From assembly GCF_025567095.1 (NCBI RefSeq), contig NZ_JAOQJH010000004.1: a stretch of 64,000 bases of DNA; one strand, given 5' to 3'. This stretch comes from Anthropogastromicrobium aceti. Lineage in GTDB: Bacteria > Bacillota > Clostridia > Lachnospirales > Lachnospiraceae. Positions within the stretch are counted from its first letter, which is position 1, and every line of letters begins with the position of its first letter. A program made the translations under genes and the position numbers. The notes beneath the pieces were generated by a model. It was not told where the DNA came from, made no database searches, and saw only the letters and a list, made by a program, of their open reading frames with translations. This document shows positions 1-7,984 of this stretch, in pieces.

Positions 1-972
1 AGTCTTAGTTATGTATGGGAATCACTGAAAGGAAAAATCAGTTATTGTAATATAAAACGGCTTATGTTTTCTGGTGGATGGCGATACTATGCAGAGATCG
101 TTGTAAGTGGGGCTGCACCGACAAGAGTTTCAATTGGAACATCTACAATGGGAATTGATCCTGGTGTTTCAACAATAGCCGGTGTTTCAGAAGATGCCTG
201 TGTATTGGAAGAACTGGCTCCGAATGCAATCCAGTATGAGAAAAAAATTCAAAAGATTTCTCAGAGGATGGATCGCTCTAGAAGAATCAGTAACCCAAAT
301 AAGTATAACGAAGATGGAACTATCAATCGTTCAAACCATGAGCCATGGAAGTACTCCAAAAACTATGTAAAAATGCGCCGACTGTTAAAATCATTGTATC
401 GAAAAAAGCATGCTTATATCGTTGACAGTCACCGAGAACTGTGTAATAAGCTGATAACAATTGCAAAGTATTTCCCCGTGGAAAAGATGCACTTTCAAGC
501 ACTTCAAAATAAGGCAAAGGAGACCAGATGGCAGGAAAAGAAAACAGAAGTTAAGCAGAGAGATGGCACTGTAAAGGTGATTCAGAAATATAAGCGAAAA
601 AAACGTTTTGGAAGATCCATCAACCGTCGTGCACCTGCAAGATTTCTGCTAGAATTGAAAAGAAAAGCGGAGGCAGTTGGAGGTGTCTATGCAGAAGTAG
701 ATACAAAGGAATTTAAGGCAAGCCAATACAACCATGTAACGGATACTTATGAAAAGATTCCGTTGTCACAAAGAGAAAAGGAGATTGGAAATAGAAAGGT
801 ACAGAGAGATCTATATTCGGCATTTTTAATTCGAAATGTAGATTTGGATTTTAGACATCCCGACAGAGAAAAATGTGAGTATGAATTTGAACATTTTGCA
901 AAAATGCAGGATCAGTTGATTTTAAAAATGAAGGAAAGTGGATTGTCGATGAGACAATGTTTTGGATTTTAA
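1..972 (+). CDS. tnpB: TnpB-like RNA-guided nuclease of an IS200/IS605-type element (5' end outside the window)
   Basis: The reading frame is open from base 1 without a start, so the N-terminus lies upstream; the first internal ATG is at 64. What is seen is a TnpB (OrfB) RuvC fold: RuvC-I 'GIDPG', RuvC-II 'VEKMHFQALQ' and RuvC-III 'VQRDLYSAF' near the C-terminus, separated by a basic, helical, Lys/Arg-rich region. The CxxC...CxxC zinc finger that normally precedes RuvC-III is missing; the segment 'KASQYNHVTDTYEK' occupies its place. TnpB proteins are omega-RNA-guided endonucleases encoded with or without the TnpA transposase. No tnpA is visible, although it could lie upstream. The gene is followed directly by a right-end hairpin. 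The family is clear; activity is not established. Confidence 0.85.
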   Translation, partial: SLSYVWESLKGKISYCNIKRLMFSGGWRYYAEIVVSGAAPTRVSIGTSTMGIDPGVSTIAGVSEDACVLEELAPNAIQYEKKIQKISQRMDRSRRISNPNKYNEDGTINRSNHEPWKYSKNYVKMRRLLKSLYRKKHAYIVDSHRELCNKLITIAKYFPVEKMHFQALQNKAKETRWQEKKTEVKQRDGTVKVIQKYKRKKRFGRSINRRAPARFLLELKRKAEAVGGVYAEVDTKEFKASQYNHVTDTYEKIPLSQREKEIGNRKVQRDLYSAFLIRNVDLDFRHPDREKCEYEFEHFAKMQDQLILKMKESGLSMRQCFGF

Positions 973-1142
973 GAACATACATAAGGCTTCGGCATAGGTC
1001 TTTTGCTGAGAAAGTAGTACACGACGTATGAAATCCCATCAGCATAAATCCTGAACACAGTGGCTATATTTCAGTCTATATGGCTGGATGATGCTGCCAG
1101 AATCTAAGGACTCCCACGGTTTTAACCGTGGGAGTATGTCAA
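973..1142 (+). ncRNA. Putative omega-RNA / right end of the TnpB element
   Basis: The region after the tnpB stop ends in a perfect 11-bp hairpin (ACTCCCACGGT at 1110-1120, loop TTTA, ACCGTGGGAGT at 1125-1135) followed by ATGTCAA. Such subterminal hairpins mark the right ends of IS200/IS605 elements, and in this family the 3' part of tnpB plus the right end is transcribed as the guide scaffold, with the guide taken from flanking DNA. The guide would therefore start near 1143. The exact RNA ends cannot be read from sequence. Confidence 0.5.
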
Positions 1143-1258
1143 ATAAAAAAGATGTAGAATTAAAAAAGAAGCAGTATAGTAGTGACTTAATGATGTCAAA
1201 GTAAAATAGCAAAAGCACAAAAGATAAGCAAAATTTTGCGGAAAGGCATGGTAATAAG

Positions 1259-1933
1259 ATGGCACTAGTTTTTATTGTAGAGGATGACAATGATATTCGT
1301 CAGATTGAGGCATATGCACTTAAATGCGGCGGTTTTGAAATTGAAGAATTTGAGGATGCAAAAGCACTTTACGAGAGATTGGAAAAGAAAACGCCAGATC
1401 TTTTTTTGCTTGATGTTATGCTGCCGGATGAGGATGGCTTAGAAATTGTAAAGAAGCTTAGGGCAATGCCGCAGACAAAGCATTTGCCAGTTATGATGGT
1501 AACGGCAAAGACTACAGAGCTTGATAAGGTGCGTGGGCTTGACATAGGAGCAGATGATTATATGACAAAGCCATTTGGCATTATGGAACTGCTGTCGCGT
1601 GTGAAGGCATTGCTTCGCCGTAGTGCAGGTGCGCAGACAAAGCGTCTTGAGGTTGGAAATCTGGTATTAGATGATGAGCGTCATCTCGTGATGGTAAAGG
1701 GAGAAAACTGCGAGCTTACATTTAAAGAGTATGAGCTTTTGAAGCTTCTTATGGCTAATTGCGGCATGGTACTGACAAGAGAGGTAATCATGGAACGTGT
1801 GTGGGGAACCGATTTTGAAGGAGAGTCCCGTACACTCGATATGCATATAAAGACGTTGCGTCAAAAGCTTGGCGAGGAAGGTTCGATGATCCGCACAGTG
1901 CGAAATGTAGGATATTTGTTGGAAAAAGATTAA
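1259..1933 (+). CDS. OmpR/PhoB-family response regulator, no adjacent kinase
   Basis: This is a 224-residue two-domain regulator. The receiver domain (about 1-120) shows the acidic pair in 'VEDDND', the phospho-acceptor Asp in 'LFLLDVMLPDEDG', the Thr in 'VTAKT' and the Lys in 'TKPF'. The C-terminal winged helix (about 130-224) has 'LTFKEYELLKLL' and ends in the typical 'IRTVRNVGYLLE'. Start ATG 1259 follows GGAAAGG. OmpR-type regulators are normally co-transcribed with a sensor histidine kinase, but the next gene is convergent and behind a terminator, while upstream is the TnpB element. It is therefore an orphan here, either because the kinase is elsewhere or because the element separated the pair. 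Confidence 0.93.
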   Translation: MALVFIVEDDNDIRQIEAYALKCGGFEIEEFEDAKALYERLEKKTPDLFLLDVMLPDEDGLEIVKKLRAMPQTKHLPVMMVTAKTTELDKVRGLDIGADDYMTKPFGIMELLSRVKALLRRSAGAQTKRLEVGNLVLDDERHLVMVKGENCELTFKEYELLKLLMANCGMVLTREVIMERVWGTDFEGESRTLDMHIKTLRQKLGEEGSMIRTVRNVGYLLEKD

Positions 1934-1950
1934 AAGATTTTATAATATTA

Positions 1951-1998
1951 AAAAGCGCGTGTAAAAGATGAAAAAATCATTTTCTACGCGCACTTTTT
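1951..1998. terminator. Bidirectional terminator between convergent genes
   Basis: A hairpin pairs GCGCGTGTAAAAGATG (1955-1970) with CATTTTCTACGCGC (1978-1991). It has an A-run on the left and CACTTTTTT on the right, so it can stop the response regulator transcript and the leftward 1998-2621 transcript. Confidence 0.8.
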
Positions 1999-2621
1999 TA
2001 TGCGTCTCGCCTTGTACTTAAAAACTGGACAATGCTTCCGATCATAGCAAGTGATAAGAAAGCACCGTAAAAGATTGTAATCTGTTCAAATTTTAAAAGC
2101 TGAAATAAAATTTGTACCGTGCCGAGTGCACCGCAAAAGGCAGTGACGAGAATTATGATAGGTTTTTGCAGTTTTATACAGATCACACCAGCGACAATTC
2201 CAAGAATCAAGCTGATTATGCCGGCCGTCACGTTTGAAAGTGAAGGGACAAATGAAACCAGAAGACCGCATGAAAAGACTGAAACAAGAATTAAGACGAC
2301 AAAAAATGTGGACAAAAGAATTAGCCTGGTTGCCAAAAAGCCAAGTATAAGACCAAGAATCAGTGCACTTAAAAGAATAATCCATAACTCATCTGTAAAA
2401 TGACCAGACAGTAAAAATCCTAAAAAGGCGCCGGTTACAAAGCCGATGCCGGCTGCAAAGCAGGTAAACAGGCGATAGCCCCAAAAGCATAAAAGTACCG
2501 ATAATACTAGTGAGACAAAAGATAAAATAAGACCGACAATATTTATATTATTGAGAAACGGCAGCAGGCTGCTAATAAAATCAGCAGCCTGTGAAATCAG
2601 TTCATCCATAGATTCCATCAC
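1998..2621 (-). CDS. DUF4203/TMEM198-like multi-pass membrane protein
   Basis: This 207-residue protein is almost entirely hydrophobic, with about seven membrane segments and short charged loops ('ATRLI', 'CIKLQKP', 'STRRDA'). After a short amphipathic N-terminus come 'IVGLILSFVSLVLSVLLCFWGYRLF' style segments with Gly-rich turns ('GIGFVTGAFLGF'), the pattern of DUF4203 proteins. Its start overlaps the stop of the upstream serine hydrolase by four bases (ATGA), so the two are translationally coupled. The role is unknown. The pairing suggests membrane association with the hydrolase, but this is only inference. Confidence 0.6.
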   Translation of the reverse strand: MMESMDELISQAADFISSLLPFLNNINIVGLILSFVSLVLSVLLCFWGYRLFTCFAAGIGFVTGAFLGFLLSGHFTDELWIILLSALILGLILGFLATRLILLSTFFVVLILVSVFSCGLLVSFVPSLSNVTAGIISLILGIVAGVICIKLQKPIIILVTAFCGALGTVQILFQLLKFEQITIFYGAFLSLAMIGSIVQFLSTRRDA

Positions 2622-3805
2622 CTGTTATTTAAAAGATTTGGTAAAACGACATTTCTAAGCTTTCTTACAGTTGGTGTAGTACCGGCATCTGTAAGCTGAA
2701 TACCAGCAAGGAAAGTGATATTGCAGCCTGGATGATTGGAAAAATAAGGTCCAAGCCATCCATCCCAGCCGTACTCGCCAAGTGTTGTGTACATAATCGC
2801 CTTAGAAGGATCCTTCATAACACGCATGAGATTGCCATAGCTATAGCCCTCAAGACCACCCCAGCCGCGAGACAGTGACTCCTGCTGCCAAGGCTGCAGT
2901 GTTCCCTGCGTGAAATAGCGTACAATTTCTGGCTCTAAAATCTGGTGTCCCTTAAAATTTCCGCCGTTAAGCAGCATAGTGCCGAAGTTTGCGTAATCCT
3001 TTAATGTAGAAACAAGACCGGCACCGCCTGACTGAAATGCCGGAAGGGTATCCATTTTATTTTTGATTGCCAGATGATCTCCTGTATAAAGTGTTAATCC
3101 ATTTTCAGTGCGTGCATAAACCTTAGAAAGGCGAGACTGCTTTTGCGCAGGAACGAAAAAGCCTGTGTCTGGCATCTCAAGAGGATCTGTGATCTCTTTC
3201 TTTAAAAATTCAGCAAAACTCATTCCAGAGATTACCTCGATCAGTGCACCAAGAATATCAGCGGAAACACCATACATAAAGTTAGATGATGGCTCAAATT
3301 CGAGTGGATTTTTTCCAACTCGGTCAGCAAACTCACGTGTTGTCATAGCATCCTCTGTAGAAAGACGTGTATCCATCTCTGCAAAAAGATCAGACGTTGC
3401 TTTTCCGGCAGCGGAATCGCTTCCATAGGAAAGACCAGAGGTCATAAATAAAAGATCATGTACGGTCATCTGTCTTTGCACAAGGGAAAGTGTGTTGCCG
3501 TTTACGTAAGTCTGATTTGCAAAAGCCGGAATAAATTTTGATACCGGATCATTCAAATCAACGAGACCGCGCTGCATTAAAATCATCATGCAGGCTGCTG
3601 TAACTGGTTTACTCATGGAGTACAGGCGCATGATAGTATCGTCTTCCATTAAAACCTTATTTTCCAGATCAGCGTAGCCAGCCTGAAGTGACAATACAGG
3701 CGCTTTGTCTTTTAAAACAAGCAGGTTGACACCAGCTACTTCTTTTGCATCAACTGCCTTTTCCATGACAGAAGCTGCCAGCTTTTCAATTTCCTTCAAT
3801 TGCAT
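2618..3805 (-). CDS. Beta-lactamase-fold serine hydrolase (class C / EstB-like)
   Basis: This is a 395-residue protein of the beta-lactamase/PBP-like serine hydrolase family (Beta-lactamase PF00144 type). The nucleophile motif SxxK is visible as 'SMSK' in 'IMRLYSMSKPVTAACMM', and a Tyr motif as 'YGVSADILG'; a C-terminal 'GWDGWLGPYF' is typical of EstB-like esterases and transpeptidase-like hydrolases. No signal peptide is seen, so it is probably cytoplasmic, which argues against a secreted beta-lactamase. Substrate is unknown (ester, amide or D-amino peptide). Start ATG at 3805 follows AGGAGG at good spacing. It is the first gene of a two-gene leftward operon with the DUF4203 membrane protein. 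Confidence 0.85.
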   Translation of the reverse strand: MQLKEIEKLAASVMEKAVDAKEVAGVNLLVLKDKAPVLSLQAGYADLENKVLMEDDTIMRLYSMSKPVTAACMMILMQRGLVDLNDPVSKFIPAFANQTYVNGNTLSLVQRQMTVHDLLFMTSGLSYGSDSAAGKATSDLFAEMDTRLSTEDAMTTREFADRVGKNPLEFEPSSNFMYGVSADILGALIEVISGMSFAEFLKKEITDPLEMPDTGFFVPAQKQSRLSKVYARTENGLTLYTGDHLAIKNKMDTLPAFQSGGAGLVSTLKDYANFGTMLLNGGNFKGHQILEPEIVRYFTQGTLQPWQQESLSRGWGGLEGYSYGNLMRVMKDPSKAIMYTTLGEYGWDGWLGPYFSNHPGCNITFLAGIQLTDAGTTPTVRKLRNVVLPNLLNNR

Positions 3806-3833
3806 AATTTACCTCCTAAAATTGATATCAAAT

Positions 3834-3897
3834 TGACATCTTAATGGGTTGACATATGAACTGTCATCATAATAGCACAATCCGTTTTAAATAGAAA
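3834..3897 (-). promoter_or_regulatory. Leftward promoter with inverted-repeat operator candidate
   Basis: On the minus strand a -10-like TATTAT (3869-3874) is followed by the inverted repeat TGACA-N7-TGTCA (3850-3866) and a third TGACAT half-site at 3834-3839, all before the hydrolase start. The -35 is weak (TTTCTA). The repeat sits where a repressor would cover the transcription start. Confidence 0.35.
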
Positions 3898-3980
3898 GTG
3901 CCTGCATTGCTATTTTTATTCATTTGTGCTAAAATGTGACTATTCAAGGTAAAGAAGAAATAAGAAAGGAAGTGATACAA

Positions 3981-5318
3981 ATGGGAAGATGCAGGAATTG
4001 CCACACACATTTTTGGGGAAATCCTCATTTTTGTCCCAGTTGTAAGACAGATCTGTGGTACGAGGAGTATAATGATGAAAACTGGGACTTTCGTGCACTT
4101 CAGGAAGAGGGAAACAGACTGATTGCAAAGGGGAATTATGAGAAGGCTGCTGTTGTACTGAAGCTTGCGTTAGATCAGGTGATGTATAAGCATGCACAGC
4201 ATTCTATGCACCGTCTAAAAGATGCTGTAAGTGATTTTGTATGGCTTTACAGCAATGAGGCTGCTGATATCAGTGATGACCGAATCACCGATGTGCTCGA
4301 TTATTTTGAGGAAGAGTGTTTTGGCCAGCCAGATAAATATCGTGAAAATCTGATGCAGATGCGCCGTGATGCATCGAGGCGTTTGCCACAGGCACAGTAT
4401 CGTGAAAAGCAGGGACTTGATTTTCCTCATTTACGGTCTTATTGGGAGTTTGCACCTGTGTCACAGGTGACAGATCAAAATAGTGTCAGCGGCTATGAGC
4501 CAGATATTTTGGAAGCAAAGCATCTGCTGTTAACGGAAAGCTTTTTATATCTGTATCTGAATTTTTCACGCGTTATGAAATATCTTCAGGCACAGGATTC
4601 TTTAAATACACAGATGGTTACAGATGAATTGCTGCCGCTTTTGCATCCTGATCTTGATATGGAAAAAAATGGAGAGAATGATACGGCAAAGCTGATGGAA
4701 AATGTATTGTGTGGTTTTTTGGAGGATGGTTTCGAGGAACTGGCTTCACTATATCTGAATCATTTTGATGAGGCTGCTGTAACGAAGGTAAAAAAACGGT
4801 GTGAACAGATTGCAGGTGAGGATGTTACAAGCACAGCAATGCTTGAGATGGCTGTATTTGCACCGCTTCTTGCAAGTGAGAAGAATGGAAAGAAGATTTA
4901 TGAGACAATGGTGCCGGCAGTAACAGAGATTCTTGCACAAATGAATCAGCTGCATCAGGTGCTATCTGAGACATTAGATGAAAAGGAAAGAAAAAATCTG
5001 CAGCATACGATCAGCATTTTGTGTGCAGAGTATTGCGGAATGTATGGAGTGGGTGAATATCTCCTTGGCCTGGCGGCACAGACAGATCAAGAGCTATATT
5101 TGGATGCGATGGATCAGGCCGCAGGAAACGGCATCACACTGGCTGCAGAGGAGATGATGAGAAGCTACTTTTATGGACGCCGCGGCTGTGAGGTTCAGCC
5201 AGGCTACGCAAAATTTTACTCAAGACTTGTATCGCTTCGTCATGTGGCAAGCTCCATAAGCGATGCAGTAGAAGGAGTAGAAGGCTTGGAAATGCTTGTG
5301 CCAGGCGCAGAGGCTTAA
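3981..5318 (+). CDS. N-terminal zinc-ribbon protein with long helical region, function unknown
   Basis: ATG 3981 is preferred because AAAGGAAG lies nine bases upstream; in-frame GTG codons at 3936 and 3972 lack a site. The 445-residue product starts with a treble-clef/ribbon-like 'CRNCHTHFWGNPHFCPSC', that is CxxC-N10-CxxC. A helical segment 'ALQEEGNRLIAKGNYEKAA' follows and resembles one TPR unit. The rest is acidic, helical and Leu/Ala-rich without recognised catalytic motifs, signal peptide or membrane segment. Its only close codirectional neighbour is the exonuclease 41 bp downstream, itself zinc-ribbon-tailed, so the two may form one transcript. I do not recognise a family and assign no function. 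Confidence 0.7.
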   Translation: MGRCRNCHTHFWGNPHFCPSCKTDLWYEEYNDENWDFRALQEEGNRLIAKGNYEKAAVVLKLALDQVMYKHAQHSMHRLKDAVSDFVWLYSNEAADISDDRITDVLDYFEEECFGQPDKYRENLMQMRRDASRRLPQAQYREKQGLDFPHLRSYWEFAPVSQVTDQNSVSGYEPDILEAKHLLLTESFLYLYLNFSRVMKYLQAQDSLNTQMVTDELLPLLHPDLDMEKNGENDTAKLMENVLCGFLEDGFEELASLYLNHFDEAAVTKVKKRCEQIAGEDVTSTAMLEMAVFAPLLASEKNGKKIYETMVPAVTEILAQMNQLHQVLSETLDEKERKNLQHTISILCAEYCGMYGVGEYLLGLAAQTDQELYLDAMDQAAGNGITLAAEEMMRSYFYGRRGCEVQPGYAKFYSRLVSLRHVASSISDAVEGVEGLEMLVPGAEA

Positions 5319-5359
5319 CTGTAAGGCTATAATGCATATATTAGAAAGATTTATTATTT

Positions 5360-6319
5360 ATGAATTCAATTGTATTAGATTTAGAATGGAATCAGGCACA
5401 GACGCGTGATAGGGAAGCACCAGGACTTACGTTTGAGGTGATTGAAATTGGCGCGGTACGCCTAGATGAGCACGGAAACCAGACAGACAGCTTTAGCTGC
5501 CTGATCCGGCCGTGCGTGTACACAGAATTGTTTTACCGCGTGCGGGAAGTGGTTGGCATTAGCATGAAACAGCTAGAAGCTGAAGGCATACCGTTTTTGG
5601 ACGCGATGGAACGCTTCTGGAAATGGTGTGGAAAGGATCCTGTGTTCTTTACGTGGGGCGACATGGATCTGACGGAGCTGCAGCGAAACATTGCTTATTT
5701 TGGAAGGGAAAATCCGTTTGCATTCCCTCTGTTTTATTATGATGTTCAAAAGCTTTACAGCCTGTATTGTCTGGATGGTCACGCGCGTGCATCTCTTGAG
5801 AGTGTGATTGAGACGCTGGCACTGCCAAAGAAATGGCCGTTTCATCGTGCTGTGTATGATGCAGCTTATACAGGCTGCGTGTTAAGTCAGCTTGAAAAGC
5901 AGAGCTGGCAGAGCATGGTATCAGTAGATTATTATAGACCTCCGAAAAATGCACAGGAGGAGATATATCTTGTTTTTGAGCGTTATTCAAAGTTTGTCTC
6001 ACAGCTTTATCAAAGCCGTGAGGAAGCAATGGAAGCAAGAAATGTCAGTTCAATGGTCTGCTATAAATGCGGGCGAAATGTCACAAGACGAATGAACTGG
6101 TTTTCGGATAACAACCGCAAGTATTTTGGCTTGGCATATTGTCCTAGACACGGATGGTTAAAAGGAAAAATCAGGGTAAAGCACTGTGACGGACAGGTTT
6201 TTATGATAAAAACAATGAAGCTTACTGATGCAGAGGGAGCCAGAAAGATTAAGGCAAAATCAGAATTAATGAAAAAACGCCGCATGGAGAAGGCGGCAGA
6301 AAAAGGGCTGCGAAGCTAA
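5360..6319 (+). CDS. DEDDh-type 3'-5' exonuclease (ERI-1/KapD-like) with C-terminal zinc ribbon
   Basis: This 319-residue protein begins with the Exo I motif 'VLDLEWNQ' (Asp7, Glu9), has an Exo II region around 'FFTWGDMDLTEL' and an Exo III DEDDh motif 'FHRAVYDA' at about 170. This order defines the RNase T/ERI-1-like exonuclease fold that removes nucleotides from RNA or DNA 3' ends. A C-terminal extension (about 230-285) carries 'CYKCG...YCPRHG', a CxxC...CxxH ribbon, followed by a basic tail, suggesting nucleic-acid binding. The substrate is unknown. The stop codon lies in the loop of the terminator hairpin that closes the transcript. Confidence 0.82.
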   Translation: MNSIVLDLEWNQAQTRDREAPGLTFEVIEIGAVRLDEHGNQTDSFSCLIRPCVYTELFYRVREVVGISMKQLEAEGIPFLDAMERFWKWCGKDPVFFTWGDMDLTELQRNIAYFGRENPFAFPLFYYDVQKLYSLYCLDGHARASLESVIETLALPKKWPFHRAVYDAAYTGCVLSQLEKQSWQSMVSVDYYRPPKNAQEEIYLVFERYSKFVSQLYQSREEAMEARNVSSMVCYKCGRNVTRRMNWFSDNNRKYFGLAYCPRHGWLKGKIRVKHCDGQVFMIKTMKLTDAEGARKIKAKSELMKKRRMEKAAEKGLRS

Positions 6320-6335
6320 TGCGCAGCCCTTTTTC
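6301..6335. terminator. Terminator overlapping the exonuclease stop codon
   Basis: AAAAGGGCTGCG pairs with CGCAGCCCTTTTT, and the loop contains the TAA stop. The A-run/T-run symmetry lets it serve the convergent dacF-like gene as well. Confidence 0.8.
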
Positions 6336-6362
6336 TGATTAATTACATGTATTATAAAATAT

Positions 6363-7727
6363 TTATTGCATACGATATTGGTGATTTGGAGGTGTCTGCC
6401 GATTGTTTTTATTCATCTTTTTGTAGCGAATTAAAAAGACAACGAGAAGAATAATCAAAATGATTACAGCAAGCATGCATGCAACAAGCCAGATTTTTAT
6501 TTCGTGGAAAGGTTTTGTCTGAAGCACGTCAGACAATGAATTACCAGATGCCACATAGAGGTCGCTTGTGTCCTGTGCGACCTGGTTGATAATCATTGCA
6601 GTTCCTAGTGGATATCCATGAAGCTCATATGAGAGCATATGTGTGCCATCTTCATTTGTAATGGGACGGCGTGTAAGGTCATCTAGTGAAACAGTATCTG
6701 GCACGGTGATGCGTGAAGCACTGTCCAGTGTCAGAAAAGAGGAATTTTGCTCAGAAAGACCAAGTGGGCTGTTAGAGATAAGCGCCTGTGTGCTGTATGT
6801 CTGATCCTGCTCAGAAGCCTTTGCTACACTGAAATGGTCAAATCCATAATTAAAAAGCTGGATAGTGTCTTTATATTGGTTTGGATCTTCTGTGTTCATT
6901 GTAACGCAGATTAAATTACGTCCGTCTTTTGAAGCATACGTAACGAGGCATCGTCCAGCCTCCTCGGTCCATCCAGTTTTTCCACAGACGACAAACGGTG
7001 TGTAGTAATCAGAATCCTTTTTGATAAGTTTATTTGTTGTACCCATAGGTATATCGCGGTCTAGAATAGAATCAGCTTTTCTGTAATAGGCTGGTGTGGA
7101 TGCAATTGAGATAAAATCAGAATACTGCAGGCAGCCAAGCATAATTCGGTACAGATCGTAAGCACATGTCATGTGGTTAGGATCTTGAAGACCATTGGCA
7201 TTTGCAAAGTTTGTGTTTACGCAGCCAAGACTTACAGCAGTACTATTCATTAGCTCCACAAAGGAAGATACAGAGCCGCTGACATGTTCAGCAAGTGCAG
7301 TTGCTACTTCGTTTGCTGAAGGAAGTAAAAGACCATACAGACAGTCTCTAACGCTTAAGGATTCCCCAATATGCATACCAATGTGGCTGCTGCCGCTTGG
7401 AAGACTATAAATAGAGTTCTTTGAAAATGTGACAATATCATCCAAAGAAGTATTAGACAGAGTCAGATAGGCTGTCATCAGCTTAGTTGTGCTGGCAGGA
7501 TACATGGAGCTTGTCGCATTCTTTGCGTATAGGATTGTATCAGTATCAATATCAACGAGGATTGCGGCCTCGCTTGTGATTTCAGGCGCATCAGGCCATT
7601 CGTCAGGCAGATGTGCCTGCATGGTGTCAATTTCAGCCTTTGTTGCAGCACTTGTGGCATGGCATGGCAGTAAAAGAAGACATATGCATAGGCATAAAGA
7701 AAAAGAAGAACGTAAAACAGTTTTCAT
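6363..7727 (-). CDS. D-alanyl-D-alanine carboxypeptidase (DacF/PBP5 family)
   Basis: This is a penicillin-binding protein of about 454 residues with all three active-site motifs: SxxK in 'PASTTKLM', SxN in 'LLPSANEVA' and KTG in 'VCGKTGWTEEAG'. An N-terminal signal peptide (hydrophobic core ending 'PCHATSAA') and a C-terminal membrane helix ('WLVACMLAVIILIILLVVFLI') plus basic tail show an extracellular, membrane-anchored enzyme. The family trims the terminal D-Ala from peptidoglycan stem peptides, controlling cross-linking; sporulation-linked DacF is one subtype, but no subtype can be fixed here. ATG 7727 is used. A TTG at 7733 lies closer to AAAGGTG and could be the true start. Confidence 0.92.
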   Translation of the reverse strand: MKTVLRSSFSLCLCICLLLLPCHATSAATKAEIDTMQAHLPDEWPDAPEITSEAAILVDIDTDTILYAKNATSSMYPASTTKLMTAYLTLSNTSLDDIVTFSKNSIYSLPSGSSHIGMHIGESLSVRDCLYGLLLPSANEVATALAEHVSGSVSSFVELMNSTAVSLGCVNTNFANANGLQDPNHMTCAYDLYRIMLGCLQYSDFISIASTPAYYRKADSILDRDIPMGTTNKLIKKDSDYYTPFVVCGKTGWTEEAGRCLVTYASKDGRNLICVTMNTEDPNQYKDTIQLFNYGFDHFSVAKASEQDQTYSTQALISNSPLGLSEQNSSFLTLDSASRITVPDTVSLDDLTRRPITNEDGTHMLSYELHGYPLGTAMIINQVAQDTSDLYVASGNSLSDVLQTKPFHEIKIWLVACMLAVIILIILLVVFLIRYKKMNKNNRQTPPNHQYRMQ

Positions 7728-7875
7728 AAACAATATTCACACCTTTCCATAATGGGCACAGTTTTGCACCGTGAAACATTGATAAGTCAGTCAGACTGGC
7801 CTTTATAATAACATAAAAATGCTGAAAAGAAAAGGAAATACGTAAAATATACTTTCCAATAGGGCATAATTGTGT

Positions 7876-7945
7876 TATAGTAGGCGATGAAGCAAAAAAG
7901 TGGGGCTATCCGACCAGATTGCGATGGATGATAAATCTGGTTTTT
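7876..7945 (+). promoter_or_regulatory. Promoter-like -10 and hairpin leader ahead of the glycosyltransferase
   Basis: TATAGT at 7876-7881 looks like a -10 (no good -35). About 30 bases later ACCAGATT (7913-7920) pairs with AATCTGGT (7934-7941), which runs into TTTTTAAAT. This terminator-like hairpin lies inside the presumed 5' leader, about 40 bases before the start codon. Confidence 0.4.
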
Positions 7946-7984
7946 AAATATGAAAGACAAGTAGGCAAGACAGGAGGTAGTAGG

